DNA of 64,000 nucleotides, taken from contig NC_081412.1 of assembly GCF_030272615.1 (NCBI RefSeq), positions 543,076,335 through 543,140,334 on the forward strand, in the 5' to 3' direction. The stretch is from Cryptomeria japonica. Its lineage: Eukaryota > Streptophyta > Pinopsida > Cupressales > Cupressaceae. The notes under the pieces were generated by a model. The model saw only the letters and a program-made list of their open reading frames with translations. It was not told the origin of the DNA and ran no database searches. Position numbers and translations under genes: made by a program. Positions 21,044 to 33,035 of this stretch are shown here, one piece after another (the first letter of the stretch is position 1; every line of letters begins with the position of its first letter).

Positions 21044-22260
21044 TGTTAGGCCCAATATGGAAAGCTAATGCACTGAGAGGGGAGAGGTGAATCAATACTT
21101 CAAAACTTTTCTTCAACAATAACTTTACTATTAAGCATAAACTGAATAGTGTAGTAACATAATATAATGCTAAAAGAAATAGATAACAATCATACATGAT
21201 TCACTCCATAACACATATATTTTGGTTACGCAGAAACTCTTGGTTAGATAGAAAAACTGCGGTGGGGATGACACCCACAACTTCACTACTGCAATAATAA
21301 AGGTTGCTCGGTTAGAGCTACATGTTTAGCTATTTTTGATAGCTTACCCTGTTAGGAGTATCAAGATCTATTAGATCTACCTTGCTAAAGGATTTTACAA
21401 CACTTATTCTAAATGTTGTACCTGGTTAGAGGCTTTACAATTTATAGACTTAGTTAGAGTCTTTTACCTTGTTAGATGTTTTTCTTACAACTTAAAATAT
21501 TACAATCAAATCTTTACAAATTATCTAGAACTTTACATCTGATATGTTATAGCAGATTCTATGTGCTCAAAATGATATTACCTTGCTTATAGCATTCCTA
21601 GGTAATCCATATAGTAACTCGGTAAACCCTTTTGTTTACTTTGTTCTTTGACTATTCTCTGAAATCCTTCTCGGTGACCTTTGTGTTTCTCTATCAACTA
21701 TAACAGTCATAACACACTATGATATCTCATGATTTTCCTTTTTGTATATGTCTTGCTTCACACACACATGCACATATATACTTGCACATATATCTAATCC
21801 TGAATTCATGCTGTATAAATAGATCTCTTATGTCGGTGATCTGGTCCATGCTTCGATCTTACAAACATGATTTCTTGAATGAATAACTATGCAAAATATT
21901 TCATTGGTTAGATGACCTCAAAAGCATACACAATCTTCAAGTACAGTTTCCAATGTGATAACGGTTACTTGTTCCTCGATCTTTGTAACATGTTTCCCAT
22001 ATATGTCCAGGTTCAATGAATCTGGTAACACGTTTCACTCGGTGTGTGTTCACTCGGTATATCATTCTTGCTGCTTGGTAGACATAGAGTGTTACTCGGT
22101 AGAGTGTCCAGTGTATACTACGCTCTGAGACTACTTTCTTCTATAACCGACTGCACTGTGCTTACCGACTGTTAGATTCGGTAGAAGTAACTGACTAGAA
22201 TATATAGAATAAATTTGAACATAAGACTAATGGCAATCTTAGTAAGTAGTAACAGTAACA
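21044..22260 (-). repeat. 5' LTR of the Copia-type element (right end)
   Basis: On the + strand it runs from TGTTAGGCCC to AGTAACA, with the PBS adjacent on the left and LINE RT sequence resuming at 22261. It shares with the SIRE LTRs at 47.3 and 53.5 kb a GAGAGG-GGTGAATCA block near the PBS side, a GTGGGGATGACACCCAC block, repeats of GTTAGAGG-TTTAC, and many ACTCGGT/ACCGACT motifs. No partner LTR is visible at the left end. Confidence 0.65.
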
Positions 22261-22990
22261 ATATTTTCCCATAATTTTGGTTTTTTCCAACTTGAGAGTA
22301 AGGGGATACCCAAATATTTTCAAGAAAAATTTTCTACCTTGTAATCCCAAAATGCAAGGTATCATTAGTAAAGAGCGAATGGGAAAAGGAATTAGGAGAA
22401 TGCATAATTATAGCCCTTTTCCAATCTCTTTTGATTCTAGTAGTTGTAATTTCCCTACTTAATTATTTTTCCATCATGATAAAAAGTGAGGTTTGAGGCA
22501 ATACGTCCCCTTGTCTTACCCCTTGAGAGGATAGAAAAAAGGCCACAAGGTGAACGATTAACAATAACTAAAAATATTATACCTGACAAGAACAATAAAA
22601 TCCACTTAAACCATAACATATCAAATGCCATTTTGGTAATAAAAAAAGAAAGGAAATTCCAATCAACACATGTCCATAGGCCTTAAGAATTTCTAGATTG
22701 AGCATCATTGTTTTAGTCTTTTCCTCTTTGACCAAGTTAAGGACATCATGTGCAAGAACAACCCCATTTGAAGTTTCTCTACCAAGAACAAACCACCCTT
22801 GTTCACTAAAACTAATTTTAACGAGAAATGTGGCTAATCTTCTAGTTATACCCTTACTGAATATTTTGTAAAGGGAATTACACAATGATATAGGTTTGAA
22901 TTTATTTTCATGCTTTTGTATCTCATGTGTTAGAGCTATGGTCATTACATTCATCTTCTTAAACTAGAGATATGGCTTCTGTGTTTTAGG
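22261..22990 (-). pseudogene. LINE reverse transcriptase fragment
   Basis: On the - strand, FKPISLCNSLYKIFSK (about 22840-22890) matches the opening RT motif FRPISLCN of plant L1-type LINEs. WFVLGRETSNGVVLAH, MMLNLEILKAYG and a degraded catalytic region (FTNDT in place of FADDT, about 22395) follow. The fragment is cut on the left by the Copia-type LTR at 22260 and on the right by the microsatellite, so it is 5' truncated. Its continuation is the - strand fragment at 6698-7680. Confidence 0.7.
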
Positions 22991-23870
<880 letters not shown>

Positions 23871-26109
23871 AGAGATTGGGAGGGGTGATGGGGAGAGATA
23901 AAAAAGAAAAAGAGATTATATGATAATTATTATCTTATCTTCTCCAAAAAAAATTAATATAAGTAGTTTTCAAATATTTAAAAAATAGATTCTACTTGAA
24001 TACAATTCTTAAACTATTATTATATTTTAAGTTGAATAATTAAAATTACTTTTTTGTGACTAATGCTTAACTCTCAAAGTCCTAACTACATAAATGTTTC
24101 ATCTAGATCCCAAAACTTTTTCAATCATACAATTATCCATTTTAGAAACAAGTTTTGTCCACCACGATATAAAAAATATAGTATGATGAAATCAAAAGAA
24201 GCATCAAGAAAAACAAAGCGTCGAACATACAATCCTTACCTTTTTGACCTTGCATTCCACTTCACTTTGCATGTGTTGATTGGTGAATGAATGGGTATGG
24301 TATACTTAAAAAAGTTACTATAGAATGACCACAAAACTTGAATCTAGAACTAATGAGTGTGATTCTTAGAATACTAGTTCCATTTGTTTTAGAAATAATT
24401 CTAATACAAACTCGAGCCATGGATGAATCATTTTTTCTTTAAAATTTATTTATAATCATACATTATCTTGAGAACATATGCATCTAACCGTTGTTTATAA
24501 TTATACACTTAGATTTTTTTTTATCAAATTTTAAAATCTTTAGAATTTGCATTTTTAAAGGTTTGGCCCTTTATACTACAAATCCTTCCATTAAAATTTG
24601 TAAAGATAATATACTAAACTGATTCTAATTTCAAGTTTTATTGAATTCAACTTATTAATAAATACATTTAGCAAACAACTTTGTCACAGTGAACAACATT
24701 AGAATGCTTAAAATGTAAGATGAAGAGTGAACTTGATGACCTTATCTAGAATTGTTTGGAGGATTTCATAAGCTCAAGCATTCTTGAATTTTTCGGTTCC
24801 CCCGCCACTGTAATCTACCTCTCATCTAACAACATATTTTCTCCTCCAAATAAATTGATAGAACACCCCTATTCACCATTCTCCTCATTACCACAAAGAA
24901 GGCTATAAGCTAAATTTTTTCATGATCCTCATTCTTAGAGTGGGAAAGATAAAATTGAGGGCATCTTCCCAATGTGGGTGAAAGAAAATAAAGTGTTTGA
25001 ATTAGTGCTTCCTTAAAAGGTGTAACAATTCTTAAATAAATGTTCAATCCTCCAAGTGAGGGTGATTTGAATTCAGATGGTTATTGTCATACCAATATGC
25101 TCTAAATTGGCTATGAATATAGTGTAAGGAAACTTGCAGCCATCTTGATGAAAATTTCCACATAACCCATTTAAGATTTCAATCAAATCAACACATAGAA
25201 GCCATATGCAAAGAATCGAAAACATACCCATGAAAATGTGACACAAGATATATCCTGGAAAAACCTAGCCTCCAAAATCATCATCCATCTTGTATTATCA
25301 CCAATTCATCCATTACATTACAACTATGGAAAGCCTTCAAAAACCCAGCCATAATCAGGCACTCCCTATGACCAAGCATGAATCCACACATCCCATTCCA
25401 AGCTTCCTCCTTCACAAATGCTAATTTGACTAACCCAAACAACTACCCTTATGGTGCTTTTATAGAGAGAAGCAACCACAAAACGACTAAGTGATATTAC
25501 ATCAAAACCATGTGCCCAAAACCATGTGACAATAAAATATAATATTTTTCCTAGCTACCACTGACCCACATTTAATATTGGGTACTTCATCATAATTGCA
25601 TTCCCCAATATTAAATAAATACAATATAATAATACCAATGTGTCAATACAACTCATTAAGTGGTTACAAGAATATTCCAAGGGAATCTCTACTTGTTCCA
25701 CGTCCATCTAGGTGCTCGTAGGTGCAATAAAAAAGTATGATATTACAATATAATTCCATGTCCACCTCACATAATAATAAAATAATACAACAATGAAACA
25801 TTATTATGCAAGGTGTACAACACCATTTTACCAACATCTAGAAACTATAGGAGGCATGGAATATTGTTTGTTATAAGTAATTTAGTTTTTTTATCAGGTC
25901 ATTGTAAGTTAAATTTAGATTTATTGGATATCAATTAAAAATGGTAACAAGGTTTGTGCTTTGTAGTGGGTTGTTTTGGATAGACTATAAGTTTTATCTA
26001 TCTTTTTAGAATCATACAATATTGTTTAAAATATCTATTTTTTATAATTAAGGTTGCATTATTTTTTTCAATCAACTTTAGAGACATAATATTATTCTTA
26101 TTTTGGTTT
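23871..26109. other. AT-rich intergenic DNA, no gene seen
   Basis: I found no supported coding region, RNA gene or element terminus. Codons are broken by stops in all frames and no protein motif was recognised. Confidence 0.5.
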
Positions 26110-29100
26110 ATTGTTTTCAACAAGATATAAAAGAATAAAACACTTGGCAAAATCTTATTTAGGTCAGGCTTGATAGGTTATTGGTGTCAAGTAATTGGAA
26201 AAATTATGACTCCCTCTCTTTCTCTATACCCTTCCTATATCAAGATCTGATCATAGTGCGATTATTCTGTCTATGGAAGACTCCAAGGAGAAAAAATTCT
26301 ATCCCTTCAGATGTGAAATAATGTGGTCCTAAGACTCGGATTTTAGATCTCTAGTTGAACAATGGTGGAATGTCCCTGTCGATGGCACCCCAATGTTTTG
26401 TGTTGCCCAAAAACATAAGTTTGTTAAGGAAAAGGTCTGAGGTTGGAACTATTACTCATTTGGGAATATCTTTGAACAAAATTTGATCATTGTTGTGAAC
26501 CTTGAGAATATTAAGAGGAAGATAGAAGATAATTGTGCTTTTGAGGAAGAGAGAACAGGGGAGATTTTGCTAAGAGATCAATGGTTCAGGTTGAACAAGA
26601 AAGAAGAGGTGTTTTGGAAACAAAAATTAAGAATACAATGGCTCACTAAAGTCGATAAAAGCACCAAATTATTTCACCAATCCACCATGAAGAACAAGAG
26701 AATAAATAGGATAGGGAAGCTCATTAAAGATGATGGATCAATTACAGAAAACAAAAAAGAGAGGGCTGAGATGTTTGTTCATTTTTTTACCCTGAATAAC
26801 TCAAATAACCAGAACAACTCTCAAGACCCTAATGATTTTCTCAGGGTGATTCCAGAGGTTATCACTAAAGAGGATTTGTCTTTACTAGTCTCCAAGGTAT
26901 CCTTACAGGAGCTTAGGGATGTAGTGTTCTCCTTTGTTTCTTTCAAAGCCTTGGATCTTGAAGGTCCTTCCTTCTTCCAAGATCACTGGGATATCATTGG
27001 AGTGGATATCTATCATACGGTGAAGGACTTATTTAGGTGAAGTAAAATCCTCAACCAAATCAGCTCAACCTTCATTGCTTTAATTTCAAAAAATGCTAAT
27101 GCTACTTCCATCAAGGACTTTAGACCTATCGGCTTGTGCAATACTCTATACAAAATTATCTCAAAGGTTATGGTTAATAGGCTCAAACCTTTGCTTGATA
27201 AGATGATCTCACTCAACCAAAAAGGTTTTGTCAAAGGGAGGCACATTATGGATACAATTATAGTTGCACATGAATTGGTACACTCAATGGACAGTAGCAA
27301 AGTACCCACTATGGACTTGAAATTAAACATTTCAAAAGCTTACGATAGAGTTCCTTGGAACTTTCTCTTTGAAGTCCTGAGAAATTTTGGATTCAAGGGT
27401 AAATTTTTAAATGTGATAGTTCAATGTGTCACGAATCCAAAATTCTCACAGTTACTAAATGGGTCCCCGAGTGATTATTTTTCATGTTGGAAAAGGCTTC
27501 ACCAGGGTGACCCATTGTTTCCATATCTATTCATTATCGTTGTTGAGGTTCTTGGTTGGAATATTGACAAAATTTAAAGGAGAGGAAAGCTAAGGGGTGT
27601 TAGGGTTGCCTCTACTTTTGATCCTATATCAAACCAACAACTTGTTGATGATACCATCATCTTTGGTGAAGCTTATGTCTCAAAAGAGAAATGCTGGAAG
27701 ATGACTCTAGATAACTATGCAAAGATCTCAGGGCAACATATTAACTATGAGAAAAGTGTTTTTATGAATGTCAGTCACAACCTACAAGAGAAAATTACTA
27801 ATATTTTGGATTGTCAGACTATTGCCCTTCCATATTCTTACTTGGGGTTACCCCTCATCTCTAATCTCCATCCTCTCTATTTTGGAATGGGATAATTGAA
27901 ACATTTCAAAATAAGTTAGCCGGATAGAAATGGATGCTTCTTGGCCTGGTGGGAAAATTCAATTGGTAAAATCTTGTATTTAAAATATTCCAGTCTATTA
28001 CCTCTCCCTCTTTAGAATACCAGGGTCTATTGCTATCAGGATAGAAAAGATCCAAAAATGTTTCCTAAGGACTAGAACTGAGGAAAAGAATAGACTATCT
28101 CTCATGGCCTGGGATAGGGTCTGCTTCTTGATTAAGGCGAGGGGTATTGGAATAAGAAAACTTAAGTCTTTCAATCATGCCTTAATCTCCAAAGTCGACT
28201 AGTAGTTGATTGAAAGGAAAAATTATTGGGTATATATTATAAAAGCTAAAAACCTTAGTAATGCTAGAAGTTGTTGTTTCCTAAATGAGATGAATTTACC
28301 CTCAGGATCCTACATTTAGAATAATTTTGCAAAAACTAAAGCTACACTTAGGAAGGGTAGAAAAAGGCTAATTGGGAATGACAAAGGAAGCAATTTCCTG
28401 GACGATGTGTGGATTAAAGACCAAGCCCTCTTAGAATTACCTCAATTCAGGAAAACCAAGCAAATTCTGATCAATAAATGTGGAAAGTAGGTTCATGATT
28501 ATATTATATGGCAAGGAGACAAGGAAAAATGAAAGACCCTGGAAGGTGAGGTGCTTCGATAGGGGGATATCCCAATCCAACACCGCGACCAACTAGTCAA
28601 ATATTCTCAATCTCTAACTTCTCTTTTAGTTGATTGCACTGTCATCTCTCCTCATGTGGAGGATGATTGGATCTAGTGGTTAAACCCCTCTAGAACTCTC
28701 AGAGTTAATTCATCCTATCATAGTATTGTGGGAGAACTAGTTGAAATATTCTGCTAGAGAAGCATTTGGATAAAAGGCCTTATTTTGAAGAGCAATTGTT
28801 TCTAGTGGGCTACTACTCATGGAAGAATTATGATGATAGATAATCTAAACAAAAGAGGTTTTTCCTCTGTTAATAGGTGTGTTTTATGCTATAAAGACCT
28901 TGAGAGCATTGATAACCTATTTTTGCATTGCCAATTTGCCAAGGGAAATTGGGAAGAAGTGTTAGGAGATTTAAAAACTTGGTAGACTCTACTAGGAAAT
29001 ATGAAAGACCTTATGGAATAGTGGCCCCTAGCCTCTTATATTCATCCTATTACCAGAAATATTTGGATGCAAATTCCACCTATTATGGCTTGGAATATAT

Positions 29101-29700
29101 GGAAAGAACGAAATAATAGAGTATTTAGGGATGAAACGGGAAGTAGTAAGGTGATATTTTATATTATAAAGCAACAGGTAAAAGAGAGAATTAATGCGAT
29201 TCAACCACATAAATCAAAAGTTTTGCCAAGTCTACTAGACTTAATATTAAAACAAATATGGGGAGTTCATCATGGTCCTCTAAGGATGAATTGGCATAAT
29301 ATGATCTTGAGGAAAAGCTGCACTTGGACCCCCACAGAGGAAGGCTGACTAAAGTGTAATTTTGATGGTTGTTCAAAAGGGAACCCCAGTGTATCTGGAG
29401 CAAGAGGTATCATAAGGGATTGCAAAGGCTACATAATAGAAGCGTATTCCGCAAACCTTGGAATGGGTTCGAATAATAGAGAAGAAGCGATGGCAGCATG
29501 TAATGGCCCTGAACGCCTGCACCACCATAATGACAACAATGTGATTCTGGAAGGTGATTCGAAACTTGTAGTCAATTGCCTAAATGATACAATGAAATCC
29601 CCTTGGGAGATAAGAGGAATTATTCAAAAGTGTAAAAGTCTATTCAATGCCTTTTGCAAAATATAAGTGCAACACATGTACAGGGAAGGAAATACGACAA
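26110..29700 (+). pseudogene. decayed L1-type LINE: endonuclease end, RT, zf-RVT, RNase H
   Basis: The 5' end is truncated. The endonuclease C-terminus is seen as RLLVSSNWKNYDSL and, one frame on, DHSAIILSME (about 26170-26275). The linker FWKQKLRIQWL...STKLFHQ (about 26610-26690) is typical. RT follows: FRPIGLCNTLYKIISK (about 27119), LKLNISKAYDRV (27319-27352), HQGDPLFPYLF (about 27500) and LVDDT (about 27640; the family has FADDT). A zf-RVT domain with CVLCYKDLESIDNLFLHC lies at about 28880-28930. A plant-type RNase H runs from about 29350 (FDGCSKGNPSVSGARGIIRD) to about 29666, with EGDSKLVV. Many stops and shifts are present. LINEs copy RNA by target-primed reverse transcription; this copy cannot be active. 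Confidence 0.85.
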
Positions 29701-30250
29701 CAGATGAGGCTGCAAATCAAGGCTTAACAAAAAAGGAATGGTATCACTTTAATTATCAGGAGATCTGACAAGATTAAATAATATTTTGGCTAGTGAAAGG
29801 GTAAAAACTTTCTTGGGTGATTCAGTCAATTACTTGAAGCTATAACGGTTGAGGTTTCCCCTTTTCTTCAGGTTCTATGAGTGCCAAGAAATTTCAAATT
29901 CAAATTTCCCACCCGATAACCTAAAATTTGATGAGTAGGATGCTGACTATTTGGCTGATTGGGGTGATATGTACACTGCCAAGTTGGCATGTTGATGACG
30001 AGGGTGTCAAAAATTTGAATGGTCTAATTCCTTGCAATGTTTTTTAAGGATGACGATATCATTTGTGGGAAAGGCGGTGGTCTTTGTTTCTCGAGGTGCC
30101 TTAATTTCCCATAATATGAAAAGAACACCCACATGTGTGGACAACACAACCTATCAAAGCAAAAAAAACCTTTGGGTGAACCCAAAATAGTCGATGATAC
30201 TTTTTTGCCAACTTTGACACTACAATATTTATTTTCAGAAAAAAAAAACT
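29701..30250 (+). other. probable LINE 3' end with short A tract
   Basis: Noncoding sequence downstream of the RNase H domain, ending in a run of about ten A at 30239-30248 that could be the remnant of the poly(A) tail. No target duplication was identified. Confidence 0.35.
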
Positions 30251-30880
30251 TTAGATTCAGACACCTATTACTACTGAATCGTAAGTAATTTGTAGATGAT
30301 GTGAACTAGTGATTTGTGTCATTTTGTATGTAGATTCTAAAAATATTTTTTTGATAATTTTTTAAATCAATTTGCTTCTATTTTTCTATCTCCCTCGAAA
30401 ACTAGTTTTTTTGACAAAACAACATTTTTAAAGAGATATACTATATAGCATAACTTTTTTTTCTATAATAGATATGAACGTGATTCTTTCAAATTTGGTT
30501 TTGTAACATCCATATCTAGTGTTTGCAATTGGTTTTGTAATGTTATCTTCAATATTTCATCGAGTTAACTATAATTTTGACATATGTCCATTTGGTATTA
30601 CATAACTTGTTGTATATGTAACGAAAATCAATTTATTTTTTGTTGGAAAGAGGACTTCAATACCTAGTGCGTAAATATTTTTCCAATTTTTTTTTCACTT
30701 GTTTATTGTTTTTCCATAAGCGTTGAACTTAGAAGTTGATGTTTGGTGTGAAACCTATGTTTAGTTAACCTTAAAAAAAAATCTTAATAAACTCAATATA
30801 TATTAAATAATAATCATTAAACAACTCTCTTCAAGTACTACTATCATGTATTTGGGTTTGTCAAAATTCATCTATTTGAG
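30251..30880. other. AT-rich intergenic DNA, no gene seen
   Basis: No coding frame, motif or repeat boundary could be supported in this stretch. Confidence 0.5.
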
Positions 30881-31810
30881 CCCCAAATTTGAGCTTCGAA
30901 GGCAAAAAATTTGCAGAAACTAGGAGAGTTTGGAGGGGATATGATCCCTCTGCCTAGCAATACTGAGTTGAATAATGAAAAATAGGGGTCCTCTGTTAAA
31001 ATTGAGCTAATTGAAACAAAACCCATGCGTTTGCGTAATTCTACTCCTCCGGCTAAACCTAAGGGTAAGAAGTTGTTGGTTGTGCAGGAAATGGAACCCC
31101 TTAAGGTAGCCTTGCTCAAAATTAACTGGATACCCCCAAAAACAACCATGTCAAAGCTAAGAAGACTGAGAAGGACTCTACAAGAAAGAGTATTACTATT
31201 CACCTTGACCTACATGACTCAAAGAATGAGGAGGAAAATATAATGGAGAGGGAGAAGAAGCAGAGTAGTTCAGCATAAAGAAGGTTCACTATGCTATTGG
31301 CCAAGGAAAATAAGGTTTCAAATAAGACAAAGGAGACAACCGTGAATCTTGAAGAGGCCTTAAATCTAGAGGAAGAGGGTGATATCTCTAATGAGGACTC
31401 AGAGCATGAGGAGTTCCAAGATGAAGAAGAAGAACAAGAAGAATAGTATAAGGAGGAGATGGAAGAAGGGAGTGAATCCTCAAAATACTCGGAGGATTTT
31501 GACCCGAACACATAGCCTTCCAATTCTCAAGAGGATATAGAAGGAGAACTTTTGCATGTTGCCTAGGTTATAAATTCAGGAAGATCAAATGATTCCCTAT
31601 TCAAACTATTATCTTTTTGTTTCCAATTCACAAATTCTTACTTTATTCAAAGGAAATCCAACAACATCCCCTTTTTTTATGATGGAAAAAGAATTTCAAA
31701 GAATGCCTTTAACAGGACAACATTCTTACATGCCTATTCTCGAAACCTCTACCAGCACTTCAATTCTCTTCTATTTCAACTTTGCAAATCTAGCGATGAA
31801 CTATACATTC
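30881..31810 (+). pseudogene. decayed acidic coding relic of unknown origin
   Basis: Compared with its AT-rich surroundings this stretch has coding-like composition on the + strand in two frames with scattered stops. It includes a basic segment (PPAKPKGKKLLVV, about 31045-31083) and a strongly acidic segment (EEGDISNEDSEHEEFQDEEE, about 31372-31430, followed by more Glu), then a tail near 31590-31810. A basic-then-acidic low-complexity protein resembles the N-terminal half of some retroelement ORF1/Gag proteins, but I recognise no domain. Confidence 0.3.
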
Positions 31811-33035
31811 TAATTTCATAAAAATTCATTTTTTTTGTTCATTAAATAATTTGGGTTCCCCCCCTGTTTTGAAGATGTTCTCCTAGTGTTCTTGAAAATA
31901 CAATAGGCATACAACTAACAAAGTAGGTTTGGTTTTGAGATATATATGTATTTTGGCACATTTGTAAAGTGAATCTAAAATATTATTAAACATTGTTGAT
32001 ATATTACTCTAAATTATTGTTTCATAGGGAGAGGGTTAGTAGGGTGTCTTGTACAATTGCTTTCCCTATCTCGTAAGGCTCTTCAAAAGATCATGTATCC
32101 AAAAAGGTATCATGTAATCAAATGAGGTGGGTATTAAAATTAGTGGTGAGTTTTCTAATGCTACCCAGTTTGAGAGGGATTTGTGGTGGTCTTATTGGCT
32201 GGAGTAGTCCATTGGGGGCCACCGGTCCGGTAATTTCATGGCGAGAAATAGCTCTTTCTTCCAGACCAAGATCATTCACATCGTCTTGCACGCTTCTACG
32301 GGATTACACACTGTTGATTTTTTTAGTCAGTCCCTTTTCTCTCATAGAAGATGCCTTTGGCATAATAATTTTAAAATAAATTAAAATAATCCTAAATAAA
32401 TATAATAATTTAAAATGTAATTCTAGATGTATTCTAGACCTAATCGATTTAATATATATTTTATGAGTTAATTATAAAATATCATAATATCTGGGTTTGA
32501 CGTAACGGAGATGTGGCATCATATCGTGAAGAATTAATTTTAAAATTGCGAAAGAATTAGTACTGTGCTCGAAATATAAAATTTATTTATTTAATTCGAT
32601 GTTTTAATAATATTTTGCGAGGATATCGTGAGAGCCGTGTATTCCAGCAGGAATCAGACCTTCTAAGTAAGGTAAGAGTGGCGGACTTACAGTTTGACAA
32701 ATTCTTCGGAGAGTGACTTACAGTTTGAAACATTCTTCGGAGAGTGGCGGAATTGATCTTTATACGGCGCAGAATGGATTCAACTTTATTTGGCAAGGAG
32801 TAATTATTGCTCTTTGAATGCTAAGACTATCTCTGTTTCTAATTTTGTATGTATATAATCTTCCAGAATTTCGAGAGTACATACAAAATGTATGAATACA
32901 GCCACCATATTTAGGCTCAGAATTTGGTCAACATCCATCTGTCTACCTACAGAGTTGATGAATTCACATTTAATGAATCAGTAAAGAAGAAATTTTAGAG
33001 TTCGATTCTCCCATTACTACACAATAAGACTAGAT
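31811..33035 (+). other. upstream region of the GLR gene
   Basis: AT-rich up to about 32600, with TATA-like AATATATATTTTAT near 32450 and TGACGTAA (bZIP-type core) near 32498, both weak evidence. A less AT-rich stretch at about 32150-32300 has no recognisable content. A 31-bp tandem duplication lies at 32685-32746. The transcription start is not determined. Confidence 0.4.
32685..32746 (+). repeat. 31-bp tandem duplication upstream of GLR
   Basis: Two adjacent 31-bp units (32685-32715 and 32716-32746) of the form ACTTACAGTTTGA...TTCTTCGGAGAGTG, differing at only a few positions. They end 289 bp before the GLR start codon, so they may be in the 5' UTR or core promoter. Confidence 0.85.

Larger units (their letters stand above)
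7681..22260 (-). mobile_element. Copia-type non-autonomous element, split by copy B
   Basis: Read right to left: LTR (21044-22260); PBS-like TGGTATCAAAGC beside it; a short coiled-coil region (20344-20982); five CCHC knuckles (19740-20250); a long ORF of unknown function (19060 to 17312, continuing 9566 to 7931); then G-rich polypurine-like blocks (7904-7919 and to the left). The PBS and repeated GGGGGAG tracts resemble SIRE/Sirevirus Copia elements. No protease, integrase, RT or RNase H motifs are visible. No matching LTR is found at the left end, where LINE sequence resumes at about 7680, so the 3' LTR appears deleted. The left boundary is approximate. Confidence 0.6.

Noticed and set aside
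22261-22265. ATATT as a target duplication of the Copia-type element
   Set aside because: ATATT occurs by chance near 7734, but no LTR end adjoins it there, so the pair cannot be supported.
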